From the NCBI GenBank assembly GCA_019114065.1, contig DXGF01000008.1, forward strand, positions 1 through 34,508: 34,508 bases of DNA, given 5' to 3'. The stretch is from Candidatus Dorea gallistercoris. Lineage in GTDB: Bacteria; Bacillota; Clostridia; Lachnospirales; Lachnospiraceae. Position numbers and translations under genes: made by a program. Below are positions 26,494-34,508 of the stretch, piece by piece; within the stretch, counting starts at the first letter, position 1; the number at the start of each line of letters is the position of its first letter. The notes below the pieces were generated by a model. It worked only from the letters and a program-made list of their open reading frames with translations. It did no database searches and had not been told where the DNA came from.

Positions 26494-27735
26494 TTGTCGA
26501 AAGGAGCAGGTATGTCGAAAGGAGCAGGTATGAGACGGAGAGCGCGCAGGCGGAAAAAGGGTTGTCTGGGAGTCGCGTTTATGGCACTGGTCTTAGTGCT
26601 GCTTCTTGGCGCGGCCGTGTTTCTTATCATAGGAGAACCGAAAGAAGGGGCTGGGCTTTTCCAGGCGCGGGAAGAGGAAATCCCATACCAGGAGGTCCAA
26701 TTAGAAGAGGGAGCTCTGGATCAGAAATATTATTACGGACAGATTCCCGAGGAAGAAAGAGACGCTTATCAGGAGATCCTTCAGGGGATCCAGGAACAGA
26801 AGGAGCAGATCTATGTACACTCTGGGAACGCGGACCGGACCAACGCTTTATTCAGTCTGGTGCTGAAAGATTTCCCGGAGATCTTCTGGTGTGACGGCAG
26901 GGCAAGCGCTACCGCTTATACCGGCGGGGAAGACTATACGGTGCTGGAACCAGAGTATCTCTACAGCGGGGAGGAAAAGGAAACCAGACAGAGGGAGATT
27001 GAGGCGGCGGCAGAGGAATGGCTTGCCGGTATTTCTGCCAAGGCTGGCGATTATGAGAAGATCCAATATGTGTATGAAACGATCGTAAATACCGTTGAGT
27101 ATGATGAGAATGCCACGGATAATCAGAATATCTACAGTGTCTTTGTCAATCGAAGGTCTGTGTGCGCCGGATATTCCAAAGCGGCCCAGTATCTCCTGGA
27201 GCGGCTGGGCGTCTTCTGCACCTATGTGACGGGGAAGACGGTGGGAAACCAGAACCACGCCTGGAATCTGGTCATCTGTGAGGGGGATTACTATTACGTG
27301 GACACCACCTGGGGAGACCCGGTGTTCCAGTCGGAGGAAGGCAGCCAGGAACAAGGATATATCAACTATGATTATCTGTGCTGCAGCGATGAGGAATTGT
27401 TTCGGACCCACACGCCGGATGCTGACGTTACATTGCCAGAGTGTACCAAAATGGACTGGAATTACTATGTGGTAAATGGCATGTACTATACAGAGTATGA
27501 CGGGGAACAGATTTTAAAAGACATGAATGAAGTGATCTCCCAGGGAGGAAATCCCTCCGTATTTAAATTTTCAGATTCTCAAGTATACGAACAGGCCAAA
27601 GAGGGGATTTTTGGAGATCTGATCCAAAGGGCGGCGGATAACCTGGCCAGATGGTATGGGCTGGCTGAGGTAAGATACCGCTATCTGGACGAGGAAGCCC
27701 AGAATAAGATCACGATCTACTGGCAGTACGAATGA
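26494..27735 (+). CDS. Membrane-anchored transglutaminase-like (cysteine protease fold) protein
   Basis: Start ambiguous (TTG 26494, ATG 26512, ATG 26530). N-terminal TM; NRRSVCAGYSKAAQYLLERLG (Cys), NHAWNLV (His), YYYVDTTWGDP (Asp) transglutaminase triad. Confidence 0.88.
   Translation: MSKGAGMSKGAGMRRRARRRKKGCLGVAFMALVLVLLLGAAVFLIIGEPKEGAGLFQAREEEIPYQEVQLEEGALDQKYYYGQIPEEERDAYQEILQGIQEQKEQIYVHSGNADRTNALFSLVLKDFPEIFWCDGRASATAYTGGEDYTVLEPEYLYSGEEKETRQREIEAAAEEWLAGISAKAGDYEKIQYVYETIVNTVEYDENATDNQNIYSVFVNRRSVCAGYSKAAQYLLERLGVFCTYVTGKTVGNQNHAWNLVICEGDYYYVDTTWGDPVFQSEEGSQEQGYINYDYLCCSDEELFRTHTPDADVTLPECTKMDWNYYVVNGMYYTEYDGEQILKDMNEVISQGGNPSVFKFSDSQVYEQAKEGIFGDLIQRAADNLARWYGLAEVRYRYLDEEAQNKITIYWQYE
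26495..26530 (+). repeat. Tandem 18-bp duplication of the SD plus start codon
   Basis: TGTCGAAAGGAGCAGGTA at 26495-26512 and again at 26513-26530, each followed by TG to make an ATG. Confidence 0.95.
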
Positions 27736-27742
27736 GAAAAGA

Positions 27743-28327
27743 ATGGAGCACAATATTTATGAGATCTACGAGAGCATCCTGCGGGCGGTGTTCTGCGCTC
27801 TGCTGACAGTGGCGGCCTGGAAGGATGGAAAGGAGCGCAGGATCCCAGACAGACTTACGGCGGCATTGGCAGGCTTTGGGATCTGGAGACTGCTGTGGAA
27901 GGCGGGCCTTTGGATAACCGGCATTTGGCCAAACGGCGGCCTGCTCTCTGGCGCTGTGGGCGGGACCGCGCAGGGAGCGGCAGGGCTGGCGGAGCATGTG
28001 TTTGGCAGCCTGGGAGGCGCGGTCTTTGGCGCCGGGATTTTCCTGGTGATCCTTTTGATCCGGCCCGGCGCCTTCGGCGGCGGGGACGTGAAGCTTCTGG
28101 CGGCCGGCGGTATCTTCCTAGAGCTGGAGCGGACGATCACAGCCTTTGGGATGAGCATCCTTCTGGCGGGAGTAGTGGAAGGCATCTGCCTGGCGGCAGG
28201 GAAGGGAAATACTGTGGGACGCAAAGGAGAGGAAGAGAGGCAGACTGCCTTTGGGCCGTTTCTTAGCGCCGGGATGATGTTGTCCTGCTTTTGGGGTGAG
28301 ATGCTGTGGAAGTGGTATGTGGGGTAG
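27743..28327 (+). CDS. A24-family prepilin peptidase
   Basis: AAWKDGKERRIPDRL and FGGGDVKLLAAGG aspartate motifs, FGPFLSAGM; polytopic. Confidence 0.85.
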   Translation: MEHNIYEIYESILRAVFCALLTVAAWKDGKERRIPDRLTAALAGFGIWRLLWKAGLWITGIWPNGGLLSGAVGGTAQGAAGLAEHVFGSLGGAVFGAGIFLVILLIRPGAFGGGDVKLLAAGGIFLELERTITAFGMSILLAGVVEGICLAAGKGNTVGRKGEEERQTAFGPFLSAGMMLSCFWGEMLWKWYVG

Positions 28328-28365
28328 GGGCGAAAGGAAGAATCTAAGATGTTTTCTGAGTTCTG

Positions 28366-28395
28366 TTGATTTCAGAAATGATAACAGTGTATAAT
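28366..28395 (+). promoter_or_regulatory. Sigma-A-type promoter for the MNT/HEPN module
   Basis: TTGATT (28366-28371), 18-nt spacer, TATAAT (28390-28395). Confidence 0.6.
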
Positions 28396-28455
28396 ATTAA
28401 TAGATAAAAATCCGGTCAGAAAATGTTACTATTTCCCAAAAAGGAGAAATTCGTT

Positions 28456-28818
28456 ATGAAAGAAGGTAAATTTCAGATTAGGTCAAAACGGCAGGCGGCA
28501 GCGTTGGAATATGCGTTGGATCAGCTTCACAGAAGTGATATCGCTCCTTATATTGAAAAAGTCTACTTATATGGGAGCTGTGCAAAAGGAGAGGAAAACT
28601 GGGATTCAGATGTGGATATATTCATCCAGCTATCGGAGACATGCAGAGACCATCCTGAGATAAAAAAATGTATGATCTTGTTAAAAGGAAGTGCTTCAAC
28701 TGATAATATAGAGGATCCCGAAGCTGATCTTAAATTTGTTGTGGGTCCAGAGTGGAGACGTAATTCTATGCTTTATTATAAAAATGTCAAAAAGGACGGT
28801 GTTGAAGTATGGCCTTAA
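28456..28818 (+). CDS. MNT-type minimal nucleotidyltransferase (antitoxin-like)
   Basis: LYGSCAKGEENWDSDVDIFIQL fits GSx10DxD. SD AAGGAG precedes ATG 28456; the ORF track start at 28423 is less likely. Confidence 0.82.
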   Translation: MKEGKFQIRSKRQAAALEYALDQLHRSDIAPYIEKVYLYGSCAKGEENWDSDVDIFIQLSETCRDHPEIKKCMILLKGSASTDNIEDPEADLKFVVGPEWRRNSMLYYKNVKKDGVEVWP

Positions 28819-29251
28819 AAACTTATTTTGATTTCGCGGAGGACGATTATAAATATTTTATGGACAGTTATAACAGCGGCCTTGTAGCCAACAGTATGGG
28901 GGCAAATGCGCAGGGGATTTGCGAAAATATATGAAGCATGTGATTTCGGAATATAAAACCCTACAAACTGGAGAAGAGGCTCGGATTCAAGAATCTATAT
29001 TGAGGACCCATAGTCTGCACCGATTGATTAGATATATGAAAGATTCTATGGGTATCGAGTTTTCACAAGAAACTAGAAATAAAATGAAGATCATTGACGG
29101 ATTTTATTTTACCTGCGGGTATCCAGGGGATGACAGCATCGAAATAGATAAAGAATCTTTGGATGATTGTGCAAAAGCGATTTCCAGCTGCAGAGGGGAA
29201 ATTATAAAAATTATTCAGGAGTATGAGGAAGGCAGCCTAAAAAGTACCTAG
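28810..29251 (+). pseudogene. HEPN-domain protein (toxin-like) interrupted by an apparent -1 frameshift
   Basis: Frame from ATG 28810 reads MALKTYFDFAEDDYKYFMDSYNSGLVANSMGANAQGICEN I*. Shifting by -1 in the A run at 28924-28927 gives ...AQGICEKYMKHVISEYKTLQ...ILRTHSLHRLIRY (RTHSLH = Rx4H) to the stop at 29251. Confidence 0.75.
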
Positions 29252-29277
29252 AGGAAATAAGGAGTAAAAATAAAATC

Positions 29278-29306
29278 TTGAAAACCGGTTTTTTTTGTAG
29301 TATAAT
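29278..29306 (+). promoter_or_regulatory. Sigma-A-type promoter for carAB
   Basis: TTGAAA (29278-29283), 17-nt spacer, TATAAT (29301-29306). Confidence 0.8.
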
Positions 29307-29367
29307 TTTTACAATTTAGGCAGGCGTGATTTGCCGGCGGGATGGATTCCAGGAGCAGGGCGGTTTC

Positions 29368-29397
29368 GTGTTTGTGCGAACTGCCTTTTTTGCGGGA
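29368..29397 (+). terminator. Terminator-like hairpin inside the carA leader (candidate attenuator)
   Basis: GGCGGTTTCG ... CGAACTGCC stem (one G-U pair, one bulged T), loop TGTTTGTG, followed by TTTTTT, between the promoter and carA. Coordinates approximate. Confidence 0.55.
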
Positions 29398-29443
29398 ATG
29401 TACGGCAGATCTGTCAATATGATCAGGGAGGAAAGACAAACCT

Positions 29444-30511
29444 ATGAAAGCATTTCTTATCTTGGAAGACGGCACAGTCTTTACCGGGACCAGCATAGGT
29501 TCCCAAAGGGAAGTGATCAGTGAGATCGTGTTCAATACCTCAATGACAGGGTATCTGGAAGTGCTCACAGACCCTTCTTACGCCGGACAAGCGGTGGTGA
29601 TGACCTATCCGCTGATCGGCAATTATGGCGTGACGCCGGACATGGAATCGAAGAAAGCCTGGCCGGATGGATATATCGTCCGGGAATTATCCCGGATGCC
29701 CAGCAATTTCCGCTGTGAGGGAAGCATCCAGGATTTCTTGGCGAAGCAGGATGTGCCGGGCATCGCCGGGATCGATACCCGGGCGCTGACCAAGATCCTC
29801 CGGGAGAAGGGGACCATGAACGGCATGATCACCACCAATGAGGATTATGAGCTGGAAGAAGTGCTCCCGAAGCTTAGAGCCTATCAGGTGGGCGATGTGG
29901 TGTCCAAGGTGACCTGCAGGGAAGCTTTCGTCCTGGAGGGAAACGGCCCCAAGGTCGCGCTGATGGATTTTGGAGCCAAGAATAATATTATCAGATCTTT
30001 ACATCAAAGAGGCTGTCAGGTGACGGTATATCCCGCGGACACGGCGGCCGAAGATATCATCAACGCCGCGCCGGACGGAATCATGTTGTCAAATGGACCG
30101 GGGGATCCGGAAACCTGTGTCTCCATCATTCGGGAAATCAAGAAGCTGTACGATACGAATATCCCTATTTTCGCAATCTGCCTTGGACATCAGCTGATGG
30201 CGCTGGCAAACGGCGGAAAGACCTATAAATTGAAATACGGCCACAGAGGCGGCAATCATCCGGTGAAGGATCTAAGCAGCGGAAGGGTCTACATTTCCTC
30301 TCAGAACCACGGGTACGCGGTGGATGCGTCCACACTGGATCCGGCCGTGGCGCAGGAAGCGTTTGTCAATGTAAATGACGGGACAAATGAAGGGATTTCC
30401 TATGTGGGGAAACGGATCTTCACGGTACAGTTCCACCCGGAGGCCTGTCCGGGGCCTCAGGACTCAGGCTACTTGTTTGACCGGTTTATGGATATGATGA
30501 AAGGAGTTTAG
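29444..30511 (+). CDS. carA: Carbamoyl-phosphate synthase small subunit
   Basis: FLILEDGTVFTGTSIG, FNTSMTGYLEVLTDPSYAGQ, GIDTRALTKILREKGTMNG, FAICLGHQLMALA, SQNHGYAVD, QFHPEACPGPQDSGYLFDRF. Confidence 0.98.
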   Translation: MKAFLILEDGTVFTGTSIGSQREVISEIVFNTSMTGYLEVLTDPSYAGQAVVMTYPLIGNYGVTPDMESKKAWPDGYIVRELSRMPSNFRCEGSIQDFLAKQDVPGIAGIDTRALTKILREKGTMNGMITTNEDYELEEVLPKLRAYQVGDVVSKVTCREAFVLEGNGPKVALMDFGAKNNIIRSLHQRGCQVTVYPADTAAEDIINAAPDGIMLSNGPGDPETCVSIIREIKKLYDTNIPIFAICLGHQLMALANGGKTYKLKYGHRGGNHPVKDLSSGRVYISSQNHGYAVDASTLDPAVAQEAFVNVNDGTNEGISYVGKRIFTVQFHPEACPGPQDSGYLFDRFMDMMKGV

Positions 30512-30513
30512 CG

Positions 30514-33500
30514 ATGCCTAAGAATAAAGAGATCAAGAAGGTTCTGGTGATCGGCTCAGGCCCGATCGTCATCGGCCAGGCGGCGGAGTTCGACTATGCG
30601 GGGACTCAGGCCTGCCGTTCTTTGAAGGAAGAGGGACTGGAAGTGGTGCTCCTGAATTCCAATCCGGCCACCATCATGACGGACAAAGACATCGCGGACC
30701 GGGTGTACATAGAACCGCTGACGGTGGAAGTGGTGGAGCAGCTGATCTTAAAGGAGAAGCCGGACAGCGTGCTTCCTACCCTGGGAGGCCAGGCCGCTTT
30801 GAACCTGGCCATGGAGCTGGAGGAAAATGGATTTTTAAAGCGGAATCAGGTGCGGCTGATCGGAACCACTGCCGAGACCATCCGAAAAGCGGAAGACCGT
30901 CTGGAATTTAAGACCACCATGGAGAAGATCAAAGAGCCCTGCGCGGCTTCTCTGGTAGTGGAGACGGTGGAAGATGGAGTGAGATTCGCGGAGAAGATCG
31001 GCTATCCGGTGGTCCTTCGTCCTGCCTATACCCTGGGAGGAAGCGGCGGCGGGATCGCCCACAGCCGGCCGGAACTGATGGAGATCCTGGAAAACGGCCT
31101 GCGGCTTTCCCGTGTGGGACAGGTGCTGGTAGAACGGTGCATCGCCGGCTGGAAAGAGATCGAGTACGAGGTGATGCGGGACAGCAAGGGAAACTGCATC
31201 ACCGTCTGCAATATGGAAAATATCGATCCAGTGGGGGTCCATACGGGAGACAGCATTGTAGTCGCCCCCTCCCAGACGCTGGGAGACAAGGAGTATCAGA
31301 TGCTGCGGACCTCTGCCCTGAATATCATCAGCGAGCTGAATATCACGGGAGGCTGCAACGTTCAGTACGCGTTAAACCCGGAGTCCTTTGAATACTGCGT
31401 CATCGAGGTAAATCCCCGGGTCAGCCGGTCCTCCGCCCTGGCCTCCAAGGCTACCGGCTATCCGATTGCCAAGGTGGCGGCTAAGATCGCCCTGGGATAT
31501 ACCCTGGATGAGATCAAGAACGCGGTGACGAAAAAAACTTACGCCAGCTTTGAGCCCATGCTGGACTACTGTGTGGTGAAGATCCCAAGACTTCCCTTTG
31601 ACAAATTCATCAGCGCCAAGCGGACCCTGACGACCCAGATGAAGGCCACCGGGGAAGTGATGAGCATCTGCGACAATTTTGAAGGAGCCCTGATGAAAGC
31701 CATCCGTTCCCTGGAACAGCATGTGGACAGTCTGATGTCCTATGATTTCTCACATCTGGACCGGGAGGAACTGCTGGAAGAACTGGCAGTGGTGGACGAC
31801 CGACGGATCTGGAAGATCGCGGAGGCCATCCGCCAGGGCATTTCCTATGAAGAGATCCACGACGTGACCAAGATCGACCTGTGGTTTATCGATAAGATCG
31901 CCATTTTGGTGGAAATGGAGCAGAAGCTTCAGAACAGTCCTTTAAACGCGGAAACCTTAAGAGAAGCTAAGCGGATGGAATTCCCGGACAGCGTGATCGC
32001 CAGGCTTACCGGCAATACCGAGCGGCAGATCCATGATATGCGCCAGGAGTATGGCATACGGGCGGCCTACAAGATGGTAGACACCTGCGCCGCGGAGTTT
32101 GCGGCGGAGACGCCTTACTATTATTCCGTCTACGGAAGCGAAAATGAGGTGGAAGAGACCAGGGACCGGAAGAAGGTGCTGGTGCTGGGGTCTGGCCCGA
32201 TCCGTATTGGACAGGGGATCGAGTTTGATTTCTGTTCCGTCCACTGTACCTGGGCATTTGCCAAAGAGGGCTATGAGACCATCATCGTGAATAACAACCC
32301 GGAGACGGTGAGCACCGACTTTGACATTGCGGACAAGCTGTATTTCGAGCCTCTGACGCCGGAAGATGTAGAAAGCATTGTGGATCTGGAACAGCCGGAC
32401 GGGGCGGTGGTCCAGTTTGGCGGACAGACTGCCATCAAGCTGACAGAAGCTCTGATGAAGATGGGCGTGCCGATCCTGGGAACTTCCGCTGAGAATGTAG
32501 ACGCCGCGGAGGACCGGGAGCTGTTCGATCAGATCCTGGAGAAATGCGGCATCCCGCGTCCCACCGGGGGAACCGTGTATACGGCCAAGGAAGCCAAAGA
32601 GGTGGCGAACCGTCTGGGCTATCCGGTGCTGGTGCGGCCTTCCTACGTGCTGGGCGGCCAGGGGATGCAGATCGCCATCAATGACCACGATATCGATGAG
32701 TTTATCGGGATCATCAACCAGATCGCCCAGGACCACCCGATCCTGGTGGATAAATACCTTCAGGGAAAAGAAATCGAGGTAGATGCGGTCTGCGACGGAG
32801 AGGATATTGTGATCCCGGGGATCATGGAGCATATTGAGCGGTCAGGGATCCATTCTGGCGACAGCATTTCCGTGTACCCTGCCAAAACGATTTCTCAGAA
32901 GGCAAAGGAAATCATTGAAGATTATACCTGGAAGCTGGCCCGGTCCCTCCACGTGATCGGTCTGATCAACATCCAGTTCATCGTGTGCGGGGAGGATGTA
33001 TATGTGATCGAGGTGAACCCAAGATCCAGCCGGACGGTGCCTTACATCAGCAAAGTTACCGGAATCCCCATCGTGCCCTTGGCGGCCAAAGTCATTATGG
33101 GATATAAGCTAAGAGACATGGGGTATACGCCGGGGCTGCAGAAAGAAGCCGATTACTTTGCGGTCAAGATGCCTGTGTTCTCCTTTGAGAAGATCCACGA
33201 CGCGGATATCAGCCTGGGACCAGAGATGAAATCCACCGGCGAGTGCTTAGGAATCGCCAGGACCTTTGATGAGGCCCTCTATAAGGCATTCCTGGGAGCC
33301 GGGATCAAGCTGCCCAAATATAAGAACATGATCCTGACGGTGCGAGACGAAGACAAACCAGAAGCGGTAGAGATCGGACGCAGGTTCGCGGCTATCGGCT
33401 ACCGGATCTTCGCCACCAAAGGAACGGCGGACGCGCTGAGAGCGGCAGGCGTCAAAGTCAACACCGTCAGCAAGATCGAGCAGGAATCACCAAACCTGAT

Positions 33501-33711
33501 GGATTTGATCCTGGGACATAAGATCGACCTGGTCATCGACACACCGCCCCAGGGAGCCGAGCGAGCCAGAGACGGATTCATCATCCGCAGGAGCGCCATC
33601 GAGACCGGCGTCAATGTACTGACCGCTATCGACACCGCAGAGGCGCTGATCACCAGTTTAGAAAATACAGATATCCAGAAGCTGACATTGATCGATATCG
33701 CGGAGATTTAA
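30514..33711 (+). CDS. carB: Carbamoyl-phosphate synthase large subunit
   Basis: VLVIGSGPIVIGQAAEFDYAGTQACRSLKEEG; duplicated ATP-grasp halves; VLGSGPIRIGQGIEFDFCSVH; C-terminal MGS domain. Confidence 0.99.
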   Translation: MPKNKEIKKVLVIGSGPIVIGQAAEFDYAGTQACRSLKEEGLEVVLLNSNPATIMTDKDIADRVYIEPLTVEVVEQLILKEKPDSVLPTLGGQAALNLAMELEENGFLKRNQVRLIGTTAETIRKAEDRLEFKTTMEKIKEPCAASLVVETVEDGVRFAEKIGYPVVLRPAYTLGGSGGGIAHSRPELMEILENGLRLSRVGQVLVERCIAGWKEIEYEVMRDSKGNCITVCNMENIDPVGVHTGDSIVVAPSQTLGDKEYQMLRTSALNIISELNITGGCNVQYALNPESFEYCVIEVNPRVSRSSALASKATGYPIAKVAAKIALGYTLDEIKNAVTKKTYASFEPMLDYCVVKIPRLPFDKFISAKRTLTTQMKATGEVMSICDNFEGALMKAIRSLEQHVDSLMSYDFSHLDREELLEELAVVDDRRIWKIAEAIRQGISYEEIHDVTKIDLWFIDKIAILVEMEQKLQNSPLNAETLREAKRMEFPDSVIARLTGNTERQIHDMRQEYGIRAAYKMVDTCAAEFAAETPYYYSVYGSENEVEETRDRKKVLVLGSGPIRIGQGIEFDFCSVHCTWAFAKEGYETIIVNNNPETVSTDFDIADKLYFEPLTPEDVESIVDLEQPDGAVVQFGGQTAIKLTEALMKMGVPILGTSAENVDAAEDRELFDQILEKCGIPRPTGGTVYTAKEAKEVANRLGYPVLVRPSYVLGGQGMQIAINDHDIDEFIGIINQIAQDHPILVDKYLQGKEIEVDAVCDGEDIVIPGIMEHIERSGIHSGDSISVYPAKTISQKAKEIIEDYTWKLARSLHVIGLINIQFIVCGEDVYVIEVNPRSSRTVPYISKVTGIPIVPLAAKVIMGYKLRDMGYTPGLQKEADYFAVKMPVFSFEKIHDADISLGPEMKSTGECLGIARTFDEALYKAFLGAGIKLPKYKNMILTVRDEDKPEAVEIGRRFAAIGYRIFATKGTADALRAAGVKVNTVSKIEQESPNLMDLILGHKIDLVIDTPPQGAERARDGFIIRRSAIETGVNVLTAIDTAEALITSLENTDIQKLTLIDIAEI

Positions 33712-33714
33712 TTT

Positions 33715-33774
33715 AATTCAGGACGTAATTCAATTCAGGACGTAGCAAACTTTCAAAAGGCTACGTCCTGAATT
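33715..33774 (+). terminator. Terminator-like 15-bp hairpin after carB with an extra copy of the 5' arm upstream
   Basis: AATTCAGGACGTAGC (33732-33746) / GCTACGTCCTGAATT (33760-33774); an additional AATTCAGGACGTA at 33715-33727; tail GCGTTTT. Confidence 0.75.
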
Positions 33775-33780
33775 GCGTTT

Positions 33781-33813
33781 TGCCCTGTACCAAAATGAAA
33801 AATGCCCTGTACC
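33781..33813 (+). repeat. Direct repeat TGCCCTGTACC, 22-nt period
   Basis: Copies at 33781-33791 and 33803-33813. Confidence 0.9.
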
Positions 33814-33874
33814 TGAATCATTTTTTGTGTTAGAAACGTTATATATGCAGGGGGACGCCCCGGGAGGTTTGATT

Positions 33875-34405
33875 TTGACGCGTGAAAATGAGTGGTTACG
33901 GAAAATTGCAGAGGGAGATCCGGCTGGCTGGGAGGAGCTCACGGATTTTTATTACGAGGATATCCTGCGGTACTGTCTGTATCATGCGCCGGACCGGTCC
34001 TTGGCGGAGGACGCGGTGCAGGAAACGTTTCTGAAGGTGGTCAGGTATTTCCCAAATTACCGGCACAGGGGAAGGTTCCGGGCTTTTCTCTATAAGGTGG
34101 CGGCCAACACCTGCGCGGATCTGTGGAGACGGCGCAGGGAAGAGCTGCCGATGGAAGAGCTGGAGGCCGTGGGCGCGGTGAGTGTTGGGGAGCCGGGATT
34201 TGGCCGGGCAGAGGAGGAGATGGTTTTCCAGGAGCTGGTCCGTGGACTTTCGGAGGAATTGAGGGAGATTGTGTATCTGAGATTCGCCCAGGATCTGAAG
34301 CTGAGGGAGATCAGCCAGGTAACGGGCCTTCCGCTGCGGACGGTCCAGTCCAGGCTGCGTTCAGCGCTCAGGCAGATCAAATCCGGGATGGAAAAGGAGG
34401 AGTGA
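33875..34405 (+). CDS. ECF-type RNA polymerase sigma factor
   Basis: SD GGGAGG and TTG start at 33875. DFYYEDILRYCLYHAPDRSLAEDAVQETFLKVVRYF (sigma2); LSEELREIVYLRFAQDLKLREISQVTGLPLRTVQSRLRSALRQIK (sigma4). Confidence 0.92.
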   Translation: MTRENEWLRKIAEGDPAGWEELTDFYYEDILRYCLYHAPDRSLAEDAVQETFLKVVRYFPNYRHRGRFRAFLYKVAANTCADLWRRRREELPMEELEAVGAVSVGEPGFGRAEEEMVFQELVRGLSEELREIVYLRFAQDLKLREISQVTGLPLRTVQSRLRSALRQIKSGMEKEE

Positions 34406-34408
34406 CGG

Positions 34409-34508
34409 ATGGATAAAGTGTTTTGCGCAAAACTGGAAAAGGCTTTGAAAATGGAGACCTGTCAGATCCAGGCCAGAGAACGGCTCCAGGCCAGGGAACG
34501 GCTCCAGG
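34409..34508 (+). CDS. 5' portion of a gene downstream of the ECF sigma factor (possible anti-sigma; truncated by window)
   Basis: ATG 34409 with AGGAGG upstream: MDKVFCAKLEKALKMETCQIQARERLQARERLQ..., open to the window end. Confidence 0.5.
   Translation, partial: MDKVFCAKLEKALKMETCQIQARERLQARERLQ
34469..34504 (+). repeat. 18-bp tandem repeat encoding QARERL
   Basis: CAGGCCAGAGAACGGCTC / CAGGCCAGGGAACGGCTC, followed by CAGG at the window edge. Confidence 0.9.

Noticed and set aside
29340-29375. PyrR-binding-loop-like string GATTCCAGGAGCAGGGC in the carA leader
   Set aside because: Only partial resemblance to the consensus as I recall it; not claimed without a covariance-model search.
29326-29523. 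Possible leader peptide in the carA leader (MICRRDGFQEQGG...)
   Set aside because: No convincing SD, and the frame runs past the carA start instead of stopping near the terminator hairpin, so classical peptide attenuation is unsupported.
1-34508. CRISPR arrays, tRNA/rRNA genes, transposases or prophage genes
   Set aside because: No regularly spaced repeats, no recognisable tRNA/rRNA sequence and no transposase/integrase ORF seen.

Overview
The window (about 34.5 kb) looks like a clostridial, Lachnospiraceae-type Firmicutes chromosome; this taxonomic call rests on gene content and style only. The left ~14 kb is a tightly packed, co-directional operon. It encodes a Gram-positive-type Pel polysaccharide machine: SDR-PelD (5'-truncated by the window), PelE-like, a DUF2194/PelA-deacetylase-like protein, PelF and PelG. 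It runs without a break into two CotH-kinase-like proteins (the first fused in frame to PelG), a VTC-type polyphosphate polymerase, a DUF4956 membrane protein, a DUF4874/DUF4832 TIM-barrel-like protein and a DivIVA-like coiled-coil protein. A 1354-aa PAS/GAF/GGDEF/EAL protein follows. Next come a decayed cheB fragment and a possibly frameshifted small membrane-protein gene, then the housekeeping block pyrH-frr-uppS-cdsA-dxr-rseP. After that are a convergent SpoIID/PG-binding protein, a transglutaminase-like protein, a prepilin peptidase, an AT-rich MNT/HEPN toxin-antitoxin islet with a frameshifted HEPN gene, carAB with an attenuator-like leader, and an ECF sigma factor with a truncated downstream gene. 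The best candidate for an under-described system is the Pel + CotH + VTC + DUF4956 + DUF4832 operon, especially the PelG-CotH fusion, which has an internal Shine-Dalgarno, start and lipobox. All family calls come from reading motifs in the translations; no database search was run.
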